Of a DNA stretch of 64,000 bases, positions 1-9,925 are shown one piece after another. The notes under the pieces were generated by a model. That model had not been told where the DNA came from. It saw only the letters and a program-made list of their open reading frames with translations, and did no database searches. This DNA comes from Chondrosia reniformis. Its lineage: Eukaryota; Porifera; Demospongiae; Chondrillida; Chondrillidae. The stretch is taken from NCBI GenBank assembly GCA_947172415.1, contig OX359200.1, forward strand, positions 2,916,501-2,980,500, given 5' to 3'. How positions within the stretch are numbered: the stretch's first letter is position 1; every line of letters starts with the position of its first letter. A program made the position numbers and the translations under genes.

Positions 1-654
1 ACAACTAATGCATACATCTAGATACTAGTACATAACACTTGTACATACTTCTAATATATGCTACTAATACATACATCCTAGAACTAGTACATACAACTTG
101 TATATACAACGAGTACATAAAACCAGTAACTACAATTAGTAAATATAACTAGTACCCACAAAACTTACACCCAACTAGTACATACAAGTAGTACATAAAA
201 CTACATTCAACTAGTTCAAACAACTAGTACATAAAAGTATTAAAAAAATTTAGGATATACAGCTTATGCATAAAACTGGTATATAGAACTAGTACATAGA
301 ACTAGTACATACAACTAATACATACAACTAGTTACTAGTATGTACAACTAGAACATACAACTAGTACATACAACTAGTGCATATAAATGGTACATACAGC
401 TAGTACATACAACTAGTACATATAACAAGTAGGTAGAACAATAACACACAACCAGTAAATACAAGTAGTCCATGTAACTACTTACAACTAGTAAATACAG
501 ATTGCTACTACTTCATACACCTAGTACATACAACTAATACATACAACTAGTACATACACCTTGTAAATACAACCAACTACTAGTACATACAACTAAAACT
601 TAACATTAATTCATACAACTAGAACATACATCTAGTACATGCATATTATTATAT
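1..654. repeat. 13-bp satellite, forward orientation (ACTAGTACATACA)n
   Basis: Head-to-tail array of diverged 13-bp monomers with the consensus ACTAGTACATACA on the + strand. Each monomer holds two short palindromes, ACTAGT and GTAC. Because 13 is not a multiple of 3, the consensus meets TAG in every frame within 39 bp, so it does not code. Continues off the left edge. No gene seen. Confidence 0.95.
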
Positions 655-1078
655 ATTAGGTATTCCAGAATATGTAGTGACTTCTCCAGTTTTCAGGCTA
701 AAAGTTTGCAGTTATGCAATAGGCTTATTAAGCAGGGTTACAAATACTTTAAGCTAAAATCAACCTTTAAAACCTTCCTATCCCAGTAGCCTCTAGTTAG
801 AATCAAGTATAAGCAAAAAGTAGCTAGTATGCTTAAGGACTGTCTTGTGTTACCCCATATTGTGTTACCCCACCTCCAAAGAAATGTTACTACTAGAAGA
901 CCTAAGGGTAGACTTATGTAATATGTCCTACTTGTGTCTATAGTTATGCTGAGTCTGTTTTACCTGTACAAGCAAGTTTACTAATAGATTTATAATTAAT
1001 TCATAAAAGTTAATTGGACCTACATTCCCTTCATAAAATTAAATTTCATCATGTGTCTTAGTTAACACCTTATTTAAC

Positions 1079-1104
1079 TTTTGGCGCCAAAATAGTGTAT
1101 ATAA
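1079..1104 (+). promoter_or_regulatory. E2F-like palindrome plus TATA box in Penelope tail
   Basis: TTTTGGCGCCAAAA (1079-1092, perfect palindrome matching the E2F consensus TTTSGCGC) is followed six bases later by TATATAA (1098-1104). The hammerhead cleavage site is about 112 bases downstream of the TATA box. Penelope elements use tail sequences as pseudo-LTR promoters, so a core promoter here fits. The same arrangement is kept in the copies at 1903-1928 and 59164-59189. Promoter activity is inferred. Confidence 0.55.
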
Positions 1105-1176
1105 GGCCCCTAGATTTAGCATTGAGAGCCAAGGATTCACAGAAGATCAAGGTAAAGAAAAAGACAAAGACTCCCA

Positions 1177-1222
1177 GGATCACTGATGAAGGGTGGAATT
1201 CCCAGAAACGGCTGTCTGACCC
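1177..1222 (+). ncRNA. Type I hammerhead ribozyme, Naiad-like Penelope tail
   Basis: Core elements in order: helix I 5' strand GGATCA (1177-1182), CTGATGA (1183-1189), helix II GGG...CCC, GAAA (1205-1208), a short helix III ACGGCUGU that is self-complementary allowing G-U pairs, cleavage triplet GTC (1214-1216), helix I 3' strand TGACCC (1217-1222; one A-C mismatch with the 5' strand). All invariant core bases are present. Predicted cleavage is after C1216. The short self-complementary helix III suggests activity as a dimer. Hammerheads in Penelope pseudo-LTRs are an established feature. Confidence 0.88.
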
Positions 1223-1372
1223 AGTGGAGAAGAAGATGAAAGAAGGGAAAAGAAGGAAGAAAAGACTCCTGTATCTTCATCTAAAGCTCTCTTTAGGTTT
1301 AGTTCCCCTATAGGCTCCTTTTACAGAATAGGCATAAAGCATGTAGGAAAATGGTATCTTAGATGTTTCATG

Positions 1373-1634
1373 CAACTAGTATATAAAACTAGTGCACACA
1401 ACTTCCTACAACACATATACAGCAAGTACATAAAACTAGTACATAAAACTAGTACATAAAACTAGTACATAAAACTAGTACATAAAACTAGTACATACAA
1501 CCAGTACATTCAACTTATAAATACAACAAGCACATACATCTAGTTACTAGTATATACAACTAGTACATAAAACAAGTAATTTAAACTAGTAAATATAACT
1601 AGTGCTCACAAAAAATACACACAACTGGTACATA
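1373..1634. repeat. 13-bp satellite between the two Penelope tails
   Basis: Forward-orientation satellite spacer. Contains a short, perfectly repeated run of the variant monomer ACATAAAACTAGT at about 1430-1490, a locally homogenised tract. Confidence 0.9.
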
Positions 1635-1784
1635 CATGAAAAATCTAAGATACCATTTTCCTACATGCTATATGCCTATTCTGTAAAAAGAGCCTATAGG
1701 GGAACTAAACCTAAAGAGAGCTTTAGATGAAGATACAGTAGTCTTTTCTTCCTTCTTTTCCCTTCTTTCATCTTCTTCTCCACT

Positions 1785-1830
1785 GGGTCAGACAGCCGTT
1801 TCTGGGAATTCCACCCTTCATCAGTGATCC
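1785..1830 (-). ncRNA. Type I hammerhead ribozyme (minus copy)
   Basis: Reverse-strand twin of the motif at 1177-1222 with an identical core: CTGATGA at 1824-1818, GAAA at 1802-1799, cleavage between 1791 and 1790 (after GTC), helix I TGACCC/GGATCA at 1790-1785 and 1830-1825. All invariant bases are kept. Lies in the tail of the Naiad-like element and points at the + copy. Confidence 0.88.
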
Positions 1831-1902
1831 TGGGAGTCTTTGTCTTTTTCTTTATCTTGATCTTCTGTGAATCCTTGGCTCACTATGCTAAATCTAGGGG
1901 CC

Positions 1903-1928
1903 TTATATACACTATTTTGGCGCCAAAA
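1903..1928 (-). promoter_or_regulatory. E2F-like palindrome plus TATA box (minus copy)
   Basis: TTTTGGCGCCAAAA at 1915-1928 and TATATAA (reverse complement) at 1903-1909, with the same spacing as in the + tail. The hammerhead lies downstream on the - strand. Function inferred from conservation between tails and from known Penelope pseudo-LTR promoters. Confidence 0.55.
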
Positions 1929-2085
1929 GTTAAATAAGGTGTTAACTAAGACACATGATGAAATTTAATTTTATGAAGGGAATGTAGGTCCAATTAACTT
2001 TTATGAATTAATTATAAATCTATTAGTAAACTTGCTTGTACAGGTAAAACAGACTCAGCATAACTATAGACACAAGTAGGACATA

Positions 2086-4555
2086 TTACGTAAGTCTACC
2101 CTTAGGTCTTCTAGTAGTAACATTTCTTTGGAGGTGGGGTAACACAATATGGGGTAACACAAGACAGTCCTTAAGCATACTAGCTACTTTTTGCTAATAC
2201 TTGATTCTAACTAGAGGCTGCCGGGATAGGAAGGTTTTAAAGGTTGACTTTAGCTTAAAGTATTTGTAACCCTGCTTAATAAGCCTACTGCATAACTGCA
2301 AACTTTTAGCCTGAAAACTGGAGAAGTCACTACATATTCTAGAATACCTAATTAGTTATGAAATAAAGACACCATAGGCTGGGGTATTAGGAATATTACT
2401 ATCTAAATGGGGGAAATTTACTATATCAAAGTTAAAGTCCTCTTGCTTATCATATACTTTAGTGATAAATTGATTGTTAGTAATGGTTATATCTAAGTCT
2501 AAAAAGGGGGATTTTTAGGGCTGGTATTTGTCTTTTTAAGAATAAGTTCTTTGGGGTAAATATCACTAATTGACAGTTCAAAATCCTTGTTGTTAATACA
2601 TAAAAGGTCATCAATATACCTATAAGTATTGGAAAATTTAATAGCTAGGGTGATGTTATCCTTAAGTAGTCCTTTCATAAACTCATACTCATAGGCAAAC
2701 AGAAAAAGATTAGCAACTACAGGGGCACAGTCAGTACCCATAGGGATACCTACACATTGCTTAAATACAGAACCGTCTACACATACATAAATGTTGTCAA
2801 TAAGGTAATTAAAGAGCTCTAGTAAATGAACAGCTGTGACTGCTTTATTGGAGACATTGTTAGACCAAAAGGCTTTATCCTGACAGACTTCTATATATTG
2901 GGACTTTCTACAGGTATAGGCACTATGAATTAGGTTAGTAATGTTATCTTTTAGTAGATTATGGGGGATCGCTGTATATAATGTAGAAAAATCAAAACTA
3001 GCTAGCTGGGCTTTTCTTGTGGGTATAGACCTAAGACTATCTAAGACTTCTAGTGAGTTTTCTACTATCCAAAAGGCATTAACACCAGTATTCCTATATA
3101 TACCTAGGCAGTATTCTCTAAAATGTTTGAGAATTAGTCTGAGCCCCGAATTTAGAAATCTAGAAAGGGGTTTGGTAGTACATTTGTGAGAGGCGGCTAT
3201 GAATCTGTAGCTGTAAGGGTCCTTATGTAGCTTAGGCATCCAGTAAAAAGACGGAAGGTTACACCAGTCTGGTTTAGGTTCTAAGTTCTCTAGTTTTAAG
3301 AAATCTATGTGTTTCCTAATTAACTGTTGGGGTTCTACTGCACATTTAGCATAAGTGGAGGTACTGCCTAGTTCTTCATTAATAATTTGTCTATAGTAGG
3401 ACTTATATATAAATATTATATTACTAGAGGCCTTATCGGCAGGGGCTATAACACACTTATCATGTAGGTCTGCTAAGAATTTCTTAAATTTAGGGCAAGT
3501 AAGGGTCTTCTTGGCTACTGAGGATTTGGTATACGATTTAGACAGCTTAGAGATCCTATCATTAATTTTCTTAAGTACAGCATTTTCCCACTCACTAAAT
3601 ACAGAAGTAGATACACTTTCTCTACGGGCCCAGGTAATCTTATATTTTCTAAGACCTTCCTTACACATTTTTAAAGCAGTTACCCAATTAAAGTTATTAG
3701 GTTCTCTAAATTTTGGTCCTTTCTTAAGAAGTTTTCTAAGTTTTGGGTTACTAACAATACGTAGATCACCTGTTAAAACATGGCCTAGGGGCTTGTAAAT
3801 GAAGGGGGACTTGTGACACTCACATGGTTCTGGTTTTCTAAAACATCTGACTTGGAGGCTTGTGAAAAGTTAAAGATTTGAGGTCCTATTGGTTGGGTAT
3901 ACTTATATACTACACATGGGGGCTCTTTGTTTTGTATAAAGGGTGGGACAGTATCTAACACTAACTTTTGGTTTAAGATACCTAAGAGGCCTATTTTTTC
4001 TACACCTTTATTATGAAACACGATTTTAAGAAACCCTTCTGGACTTGTCGTTTTCGTTGGGTGTTTGGGAAGGCTGGCTGAAGCGCTTGCTTTAATAACG
4101 TCTTTAATCATTAGCATAAGTCTAAGTGAAAAAGGTGTTTTTGGGGTATCGATGAGACATTGTACCGAGTTTAACAAACAATGAAGGTGTCGAGCTGGTA
4201 ATGCAAAAGTATCGCGTTTAAGTTTGGCTAGAAAGCCAACGTTCTTGTAAAGTGGTAGTTGTTCTTTGAGCCATTCAGGGTCGTAGGCAGCGTTATTACT
4301 ACTGCCTGTCGATTTTAGATTGGAGCGCCGATGCCGTCTTTTATGAGATAAGCGATTAAAAAGGTTCCATACGATGATTTCTTTGTTAAGTTTTGAAATA
4401 TTGCCAATGCCTTTAATGTTATCGTTAAGTCCATATGGGTAAATAGAGCAGAGTTCCTTGTACCAGAACGCTTCTCTCAGTAGTCTGAGGCTAGTAGAAT
4501 TAGGTGTCTCAGATATCTGTTCTATGGGCATAATCAAGGCATCATCAAAACTATG
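2086..4555 (-). pseudogene. Naiad-like Penelope polyprotein: GIY-YIG remnant, linker, reverse transcriptase
   Basis: Would encode the target-nicking and cDNA-synthesis protein of the element. The open N-terminal part (4537-3785) begins in the segment that follows a GIY-YIG nuclease (LREAFWYKEL, YPYGLNDN) and leads to a linker ending in a CxCH motif ([16 protein letters not shown]). The main open part (3668-2499) is reverse transcriptase: [22 protein letters not shown], motif [12 protein letters not shown], motif [17 protein letters not shown], motif C YRYIDD. Lesions seen: a frameshift near 3.80-3.83 kb, a frameshift at about 2505 just before FLDLDITIT, and two stops near 2355 and 2206. The GIY-YIG catalytic half is missing. 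Four lesions indicate a dead but fairly young copy. Family assignment rests on motif order; confident for Penelope-like, good for Naiad-like. Confidence 0.85.
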
Positions 4556-5371
4556 GTTATCAGAATTAAAGTGATTATGTTAACTACATACAACTACTAC
4601 ATATAACTAGTATAAAGAACAATTACACACACCTAGTATAAACATAAAACTATTTATATAAAACTACATACAACTAGTATATGCAACTAGTGACTAGTAT
4701 ATCCAACTAGTACATCAAACTAGTACGTACAACTAGTACATATAACTACTTACTAGTACATACAACTAGTAAATACAAATAGTCCATACTACTACTACAT
4801 ATAACTATTACATACATCAATTTCACAAAACTAGTACATACAATTAATACATAGAATTAATACATAAAATTAATACATGGAACTAGTACATAAAATTAGT
4901 ACATACAACTAGTTACTAGTATAATTCAACTAGTACATACAGCTAGTACATAACTAGTACATACAGCTAGTACATCCAACTAGTACATATAACTAGTACA
5001 TACAGCTAGTACCTACAACTAGTACATATAACTAGTACATATAACAATTACACACAACTAGTACATACAACTAGTACATATAATTACAAACAACTAGTAC
5101 ATACAACAAGTACATACAATATTTAAATAAAGATTGTTACCAGTACATACATCTAGTACATACAACTAGATCGTACAAGTATTACGTATAATAGTTGCTA
5201 GTACATATAACTAGTACATACAACTAGTACATAGAACTAGTACATAGAACTAGTACATAGAACTAGTAAATACAGATTGTAACTAGTACTTACACCTAGT
5301 ACATACAACTAGTACATGCAGCTACTTACCAGTACATAGAACTAGTACATAAAACAATTACACATAACTAT
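4556..5371. repeat. 13-bp satellite
   Basis: Forward-orientation satellite. The stretch from about 4.8 kb is the start of a larger duplicated segment whose relatives begin near 8.3 kb and 13.3 kb (shared landmarks: a TCAATTTCACA variant, then an AATATTTAAATAAAGATTGT variant). No gene seen. Confidence 0.9.
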
Positions 5372-5505
5372 GTCATCATCATTTAACTCTGGGTATTACC
5401 CTGCCCATTCATGTCCCCTGAGGAGCGCAATGAGCTAATGGGCGGAACCGAAGTTCGGTTGATGGGAACCAAAGTCTCCCGCTAGCCACTCAAAAAGATG
5501 CTCGA

Positions 5506-5550
5506 GCCATAGACAGCTGTTTCGTCCTTATTAAGGCTCATCAGTTTGGC
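5506..5550 (-). ncRNA. Type I hammerhead ribozyme, fold-back copy 1 left arm
   Basis: On the - strand: GCCAAA (5550-5545), CTGATGA (5544-5538), helix II with an AAGG/CCTT stem, GAAA (5523-5520), palindromic helix III ACAGCUGU, cleavage after GTC (5514-5512), TATGGC (5511-5506). Helix I has one mismatch. Core bases are complete. Helix III has no loop, so it can only form between two copies. Confidence 0.88.
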
Positions 5551-5904
5551 ATACGATGGAAGTTAGTGTGGCTAGTCTGCTAATAAGTACTCCCAGAAGC
5601 TAAAAGCTTGTGGTTTCCTTATCAGCAGATATGGGATAAAGCCAAAAGTGGGCTGACCACTAGTATGGAAAAAAAGATTGCACTCCTCAGGGGACATGAA
5701 TGGGCAGGGGTAATACCCAGAGTTAAATGATGATGACATGAATGCTTTAAGATCAGCTTTAGATCTTAAAGTTCCCTATTTTTTCCATACTAGTAGTCAG
5801 CCACAAATTTTTGCTGTATCCCATATCTGCTGATAAGGAAACCACAAGTTTTTAGCTTCTGGGAGTACTTATTAGCAGAATAGCCACTCTAACTTCCATC
5901 GTAT

Positions 5905-5949
5905 GCCAAACTGATGATTCCTAATATGGACGAAACAGCTGTCTATGTC
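5905..5949 (+). ncRNA. Type I hammerhead ribozyme, fold-back copy 1 right arm (weakened)
   Basis: GCCAAA (5905-5910), CTGATGA (5911-5917), GAAA (5932-5935), palindromic ACAGCUGU, GTC (5941-5943), TATGTC (5944-5949). The core is intact, but helix II has lost its closing G (TTCC against GGAC) and helix I has two mismatches, so cleavage is expected to be poorer than in the other copies. Confidence 0.8.
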
Positions 5950-6133
5950 TCGACCATCTTTTTGAGTGGCTAGGGGGAGACTCTGTTTCCCATCAAGCGA
6001 ACTTCGGTTCTGCCGATTAGCTCATTGCGCTCCTCAGGGGACATGAGTGGGCAGGGGTAATACCCTGAGTTAAATGATGATGACATCGATGCTTAAAGAT
6101 CGGCTTTAGATCTTAAAGTTCCCCTATTTTTTC

Positions 6134-6623
6134 TACACACACCTAGTAAATACAACCAGTAAATACAATTAGTACATACAATTATGTACTAGTACATACA
6201 ACTAAAACTTTCAACTAGTAAATACAGAGAGTTACTAGTAGATACACCTAGTATATACAGCCAGTACACACAATTAGTACATATAACTAGTTCATACAAC
6301 AAGTAAATACAACTAGTACATACAACTAGTACATATAACTAGAACATGCAACTTTTTACTAGTTCATTAAACTACTACATACAATTAGAACATCCAACAA
6401 GTTCATACATCTAGTAGATACAACTAGCACATAAAATTAGTGCATAAAACTACTTACTAGAACACATATACAACATGTACATACAACTAGTACATACAAC
6501 TAGTACATGCAACTAGCTACTAGTATATACAACTAGTATATGCAACAAGCTACTGGTACAAACAACTAGTGCATAAAACTAGTATGAACAACAATTACAC
6601 GCTACTAGTACATCAATCTAGTA
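6134..6623. repeat. 13-bp satellite
   Basis: Forward-orientation satellite. The first ~450 bp are closely matched by 9312-9925, showing that satellite flanks and embedded elements were duplicated together. Confidence 0.9.
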
Positions 6624-7058
6624 TAGTGTAACCCGGATAATCCGCCCCCGCTTAATACGCACAGCCCCCCAATCTGCCTGAGTTCGTATTAAACGAATTC
6701 ATTTACATACTAGAAGTATATATGTCATCTGCCAACGCCAAATCCACCATCCGCCATTATTTGCTCGCCTCAATTGTACATTTATAGGTGTTTTCCACCT
6801 TTGTAATCCGCCGCTTTCATCAACATTTTAATCGTACGAAATAAATCTTAGAGATTTCCTCTAAGGTTTCCAAAATTGACTTGAAAATTGCCCGATATGT
6901 GACTATAAGAGGATGAATTCGACGGCAACGCAAAAGCAAATATCGTTCATCGTTTTATTTAGATGGTTATAATTAGTATTGCATAATGACGATATTTGGC
7001 TAATCCGCTCAATATTCTGCCAAAAAACGTATTGTGGCAGATTTTCCAAGTTACACGG
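6624..7058. mobile_element. pogo-type MITE, copy 1
   Basis: 435-bp non-coding element flanked by TA. Terminal inverted repeats: left TAGTGTAACCCGGATAATCC (first base mutated from C), right end complementary to CAGTGTAACTTGGAAAATCTG-like sequence. The CAGTG terminus and TA duplication are typical of pogo/Tigger members of Tc1-mariner. No open frame. Confidence 0.8.
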
Positions 7059-8656
7059 TACAGATAAGTACATACAACTAGTACATAAAACTAGAACATA
7101 TAACTAGTTCATACATCAATTGCACGCACTAGTACAAACAACAAGTACATATATTTAACTATATACAACTAGTACATACCACTTGTAAATACAGCAAGTA
7201 GACACAACTGGTACATAAAATTTGGTATATACTACCAGTACATACAACTATGTAGTACTTACAACTAGTACTACAACTAGGACATAGTACTAGTACATAT
7301 AACCTGTATATATAACTAGTACATACAAATAGTACATACAAAAAGTACATAAAACGAATATATATAACTAGTACATACAGCTTTTACATACAACAAGTAC
7401 ATATAACTAGTACAGGCAACTATTTACTAGTACATACAACTAGTATATACAATTAGTACATACAACTAGTAAATACAACTAGAACATACAACTAGTACAT
7501 ACAATTACTACACAAATTTAGTTATTAGTATATTCAACTACTACATAAAACTAGTAGCTACAATTAGTCAAATTTAACTAGTATACAAAAAATCCACACA
7601 ACTAGTACATACAAGTAGTATATATAACTACATACAACTAGTACACGCAGCTAGTACATACAACTAGTTACCAGTACATACAACTACTACATACAACTAT
7701 TATATACAACTAGTGCATATAACTAGTACATACAGTTTTTTCATACAACTACTACATACAACTAGGACCTATAACTAATATATACAGTTATTTCATACAA
7801 CTAGTACATACAACTAGGACCTATAACTAGTATATATAGCTAGTACATACAACTAGTACATAAAACTAGTAAATACATCAATTTCCTGCAACTAGTACTT
7901 AAAACTAATACAGAGAACTAGTACATACAACTAGTTACTAGTACAAATATACACCTAATACATACAACTAGTACATACAACTAGTACCTACAACTCGTAC
8001 ATACAACTAGTACATACAACTAGTACCTACAACCAGTACGTATAACTAGAACATAAAACAATGCCACAAAACTAGTACATACAACTAGTACATATAATTA
8101 TATACATACAACTAGTACCTACAACTAGTACACAGAATTAGTAAATACAGATTATTACTATTACATACACTAGTACATAACAACTAGTTCAAACAATTAT
8201 TACAAATAACCAGTACATGCAACTAATTACTAGTACTTACCACTACTACATACAACTAGTACATAAACTTAGTAAATATAGTTTATTAATAGTAGATACA
8301 CCTAGTACATACAACTAGTACATAAAACTAATACATGGAACTAGTACATAAAATTTGTACATACAACTAGTTACTAGTATAATCCAACTAGTACATACAG
8401 CTAGTACATCCAACTAGTACATACAGCTAGTACCTACAACTAGTACATATAACTAGTACATATAACAATTTCACACAATTAGTACATACAACTAGTACAT
8501 ATAATTACAAACAACTAGTATATACAACAAGTACAAACAATATTTAAATAAAGATTGTTACCAGTACACACATGCAACTACATAGAACTAGTACGTAAAA
8601 TTATCACACACAACTAGTACATATGACCAGCACATACAATAATTACACACAACTCT
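7059..8656. repeat. 13-bp satellite
   Basis: Forward-orientation satellite. From about 8.3 kb it repeats the landmarks of 4.8-5.37 kb. Chance open frames on the - strand (for example 7159-7350) only read satellite. Confidence 0.9.
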
Positions 8657-8791
8657 GTCATCAACATTTAACTCTGGGTATTACCCCTGCCCACTCATGT
8701 CCCCTGAGGAGCGCAATGAGCTAATGGACGGAACCGAAATTCGCTTGATGGGAACCGGAGTCTCCCGCTAGCCACTCAAAAAGATGCTCGA

Positions 8792-8836
8792 GCCATAGAC
8801 AGCTGTTTCGTCCTTATTAGGACTCATCAGTATGGC
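8792..8836 (-). ncRNA. Type I hammerhead ribozyme, fold-back copy 2 left arm (best copy)
   Basis: On the - strand: GCCATA (8836-8831), CTGATGA (8830-8824), helix II GUCC-UAAUAA-GGAC, GAAA (8809-8806), palindromic ACAGCUGU, GTC (8800-8798), TATGGC (8797-8792). Helix I (6 bp) and helix II (4 bp) are perfectly paired and every invariant base is present. This is the most intact ribozyme of the window. Confidence 0.93.
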
Positions 8837-9082
8837 ATACAGTGGAAATTAGAGTGGCTAGTCTGCTAATAAATACTCCCAAAAGCTAAAAAGCTTGTGG
8901 TTTCCTTATCAGCAGATATGGGATACAGCCATAAGTGTGGCTGACCACTAGTATGGAAAAAAACATAGTAGTGGTCAGCCACACCTTAGGCTGTATCGGA
9001 TATCTGCTGATAAGGAAACCACAAGCTTTTTAGCTTCTGGGAGTTCTTATTAGCAGACTATCCACTCTAATTTCCATCGTAT

Positions 9083-9127
9083 GAAATACTGATGAGTCCT
9101 AATAAGGACGAAACAGCTGTCTATGGC
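9083..9127 (+). ncRNA. Type I hammerhead ribozyme, fold-back copy 2 right arm
   Basis: GAAATA (9083-9088), CTGATGA (9089-9095), helix II GTCC/GGAC, GAAA (9110-9113), palindromic ACAGCUGU, GTC (9119-9121), TATGGC (9122-9127). The core and helix II are perfect; helix I has two mismatches in its outer half. Confidence 0.9.
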
Positions 9128-9311
9128 TCGACCATCTTCTTGAGTGGCTAGGGGGAGACTCTGGTTCCCATCAAGCGAACTTCAGTTCAGCCCATTAGCT
9201 CATTGCGCTCCTCAGGGGACATGAGTGGGCCGGGGTAATACCCTGAGTTAAATGATGATGACATCGATGCTTTAGGATCGGCTTTAGATCTTAAAGTTCC
9301 CCCGTTTTTTT

Positions 9312-9925
9312 ACACATAACTAGTAAATACAACTAGTAAATACAATTAGTACATACAACTATGTACTAGTATATACAACTATAACATTCAACTAGTAAAT
9401 ACAGAGAGTTACTAGTAGATACACCTACTATATACAGCCAGTACACACAACTAGTACATATAACTAGTTCATACAACAAGTATATACAACTAGTTCAAAA
9501 AACTAGTCCATATAACTAGAACATACAACTTTTAACTAGTTCATTCAACTACTACATACAATTAGAACATCCAAGTGGTACATACATCTAGTACATACAA
9601 CTAGTACTTACAACTCGTACATAACTAGTACATACAACTAGTAAATACAACTAGTACATACAAAAAATACACTCAACTAGTACATACAAGTAGTACGTAT
9701 AACTCCATACACCTTGTTCAAACAACTAGTACATACAACTAGTATATACTGATAGTTACTAGTACATACAACTAGTACATACAACTTGTACATACAACTA
9801 GTACAAAAATAGTATATAGAACTAGTACATACAACTAGTACATGCAACTAACTACAAGTACATACAACTAGTACATAAAACTAGTACGTACAACAATTAC
9901 ACCCTACTAGTATATGAATCTACTA
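9312..9925. repeat. 13-bp satellite
   Basis: Forward-orientation satellite, closely parallel to 6134-6623 in the order of its variant monomers. Confidence 0.9.

Larger units (their letters stand above)
655..1372 (+). mobile_element. 5'-truncated Penelope-like (Naiad-like) element, 3' tail copy
   Basis: Starts inside the C-terminal end of a reverse transcriptase: translation of 655-920 on + gives residues such as RYSRICSDFSSFQAK and QGYKYFKLKSTFKTFL, with one stop after FLSQ. A ~450-bp 3' untranslated tail follows. It is the near-perfect inverted partner of about 1635-2350, so the two tails face each other across 260 bp of satellite. The tail holds a TTTTGGCGCCAAAA palindrome, a TATA box and a hammerhead ribozyme (separate entries). 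Further copies of this tail lie at 30348-30429 and 58909-59533. The short open frame at 1095-1313 overlaps the ribozyme and is unlikely to be translated. Confidence 0.85.
1635..4555 (-). mobile_element. Naiad-like Penelope retroelement, 5'-truncated
   Basis: Element on the - strand. The 3' end is at 1635, where satellite stops and a tail begins that is shared with 655-1372 and 58909-59533. The 5' end at about 4555 is cut off inside the N-terminal GIY-YIG region and joins satellite. Order on the - strand: remnant of the GIY-YIG C-terminal segment, linker, reverse transcriptase, tail with TATA box and hammerhead. The N-terminal placement of the GIY-YIG remnant is the permuted order of the Naiad/Chlamys group and differs from the two canonical Penelope copies at 33.8 and 39.2 kb. 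About 2.9 kb remain. Confidence 0.85.
5372..6133. mobile_element. Head-to-head fold-back element with two hammerhead ribozymes (copy 1)
   Basis: Non-satellite block of ~760 bp made of two inverted arms (about 5372-5665 on -, about 5675-6133 on +). Each arm carries a hammerhead pointing outward. The + arm also holds a partial direct repeat: the segment from CTCCTCAGGGGACATGA (5683) to about 5788 recurs at 6030-6133, a period of ~347 bp with one ribozyme per period. No coding frame. A monomer of this size with a hammerhead resembles animal retrozymes; a non-autonomous derivative of a Penelope element is the alternative. The outer ends of the arms are not equal: the - arm lacks the last ~55 bp seen at the end of the + arm. 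Confidence 0.8.
8657..9311. mobile_element. Head-to-head fold-back element with two hammerhead ribozymes (copy 2)
   Basis: Second copy of the fold-back element: arms about 8657-8955 (-) and 8964-9311 (+), separated by only ~8 bp (AAAAACAT), so the single strand can form a long hairpin. Each arm has an outward-facing hammerhead. The direct-repeat fragment present inside copy 1 is absent. Flanking satellite matches that of copy 1 on both sides, so copies 1 and 2 stem from segmental duplication rather than two insertions. Confidence 0.8.

Noticed and set aside
1-654. CRISPR-like regular spacing of the repeats
   Set aside because: Monomers are contiguous 13-bp units without unique spacers, and the genome is eukaryotic.
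1095-1313. 72-codon open frame MYIRPLDLALRAKD in the Penelope tail
   Set aside because: It starts on the TATA box and runs through the hammerhead; the other tail copies do not keep it. RNA function explains the conservation better.
7159-7350. Open frames on the - strand with Tyr/Val/Cys-rich repeats (also 10544-10729, 50039-50224, N-terminal part of 25206-26150)
   Set aside because: They translate satellite monomers; variants that lack the TAG of ACTAGT open the frame by chance. No start context, no conserved protein.
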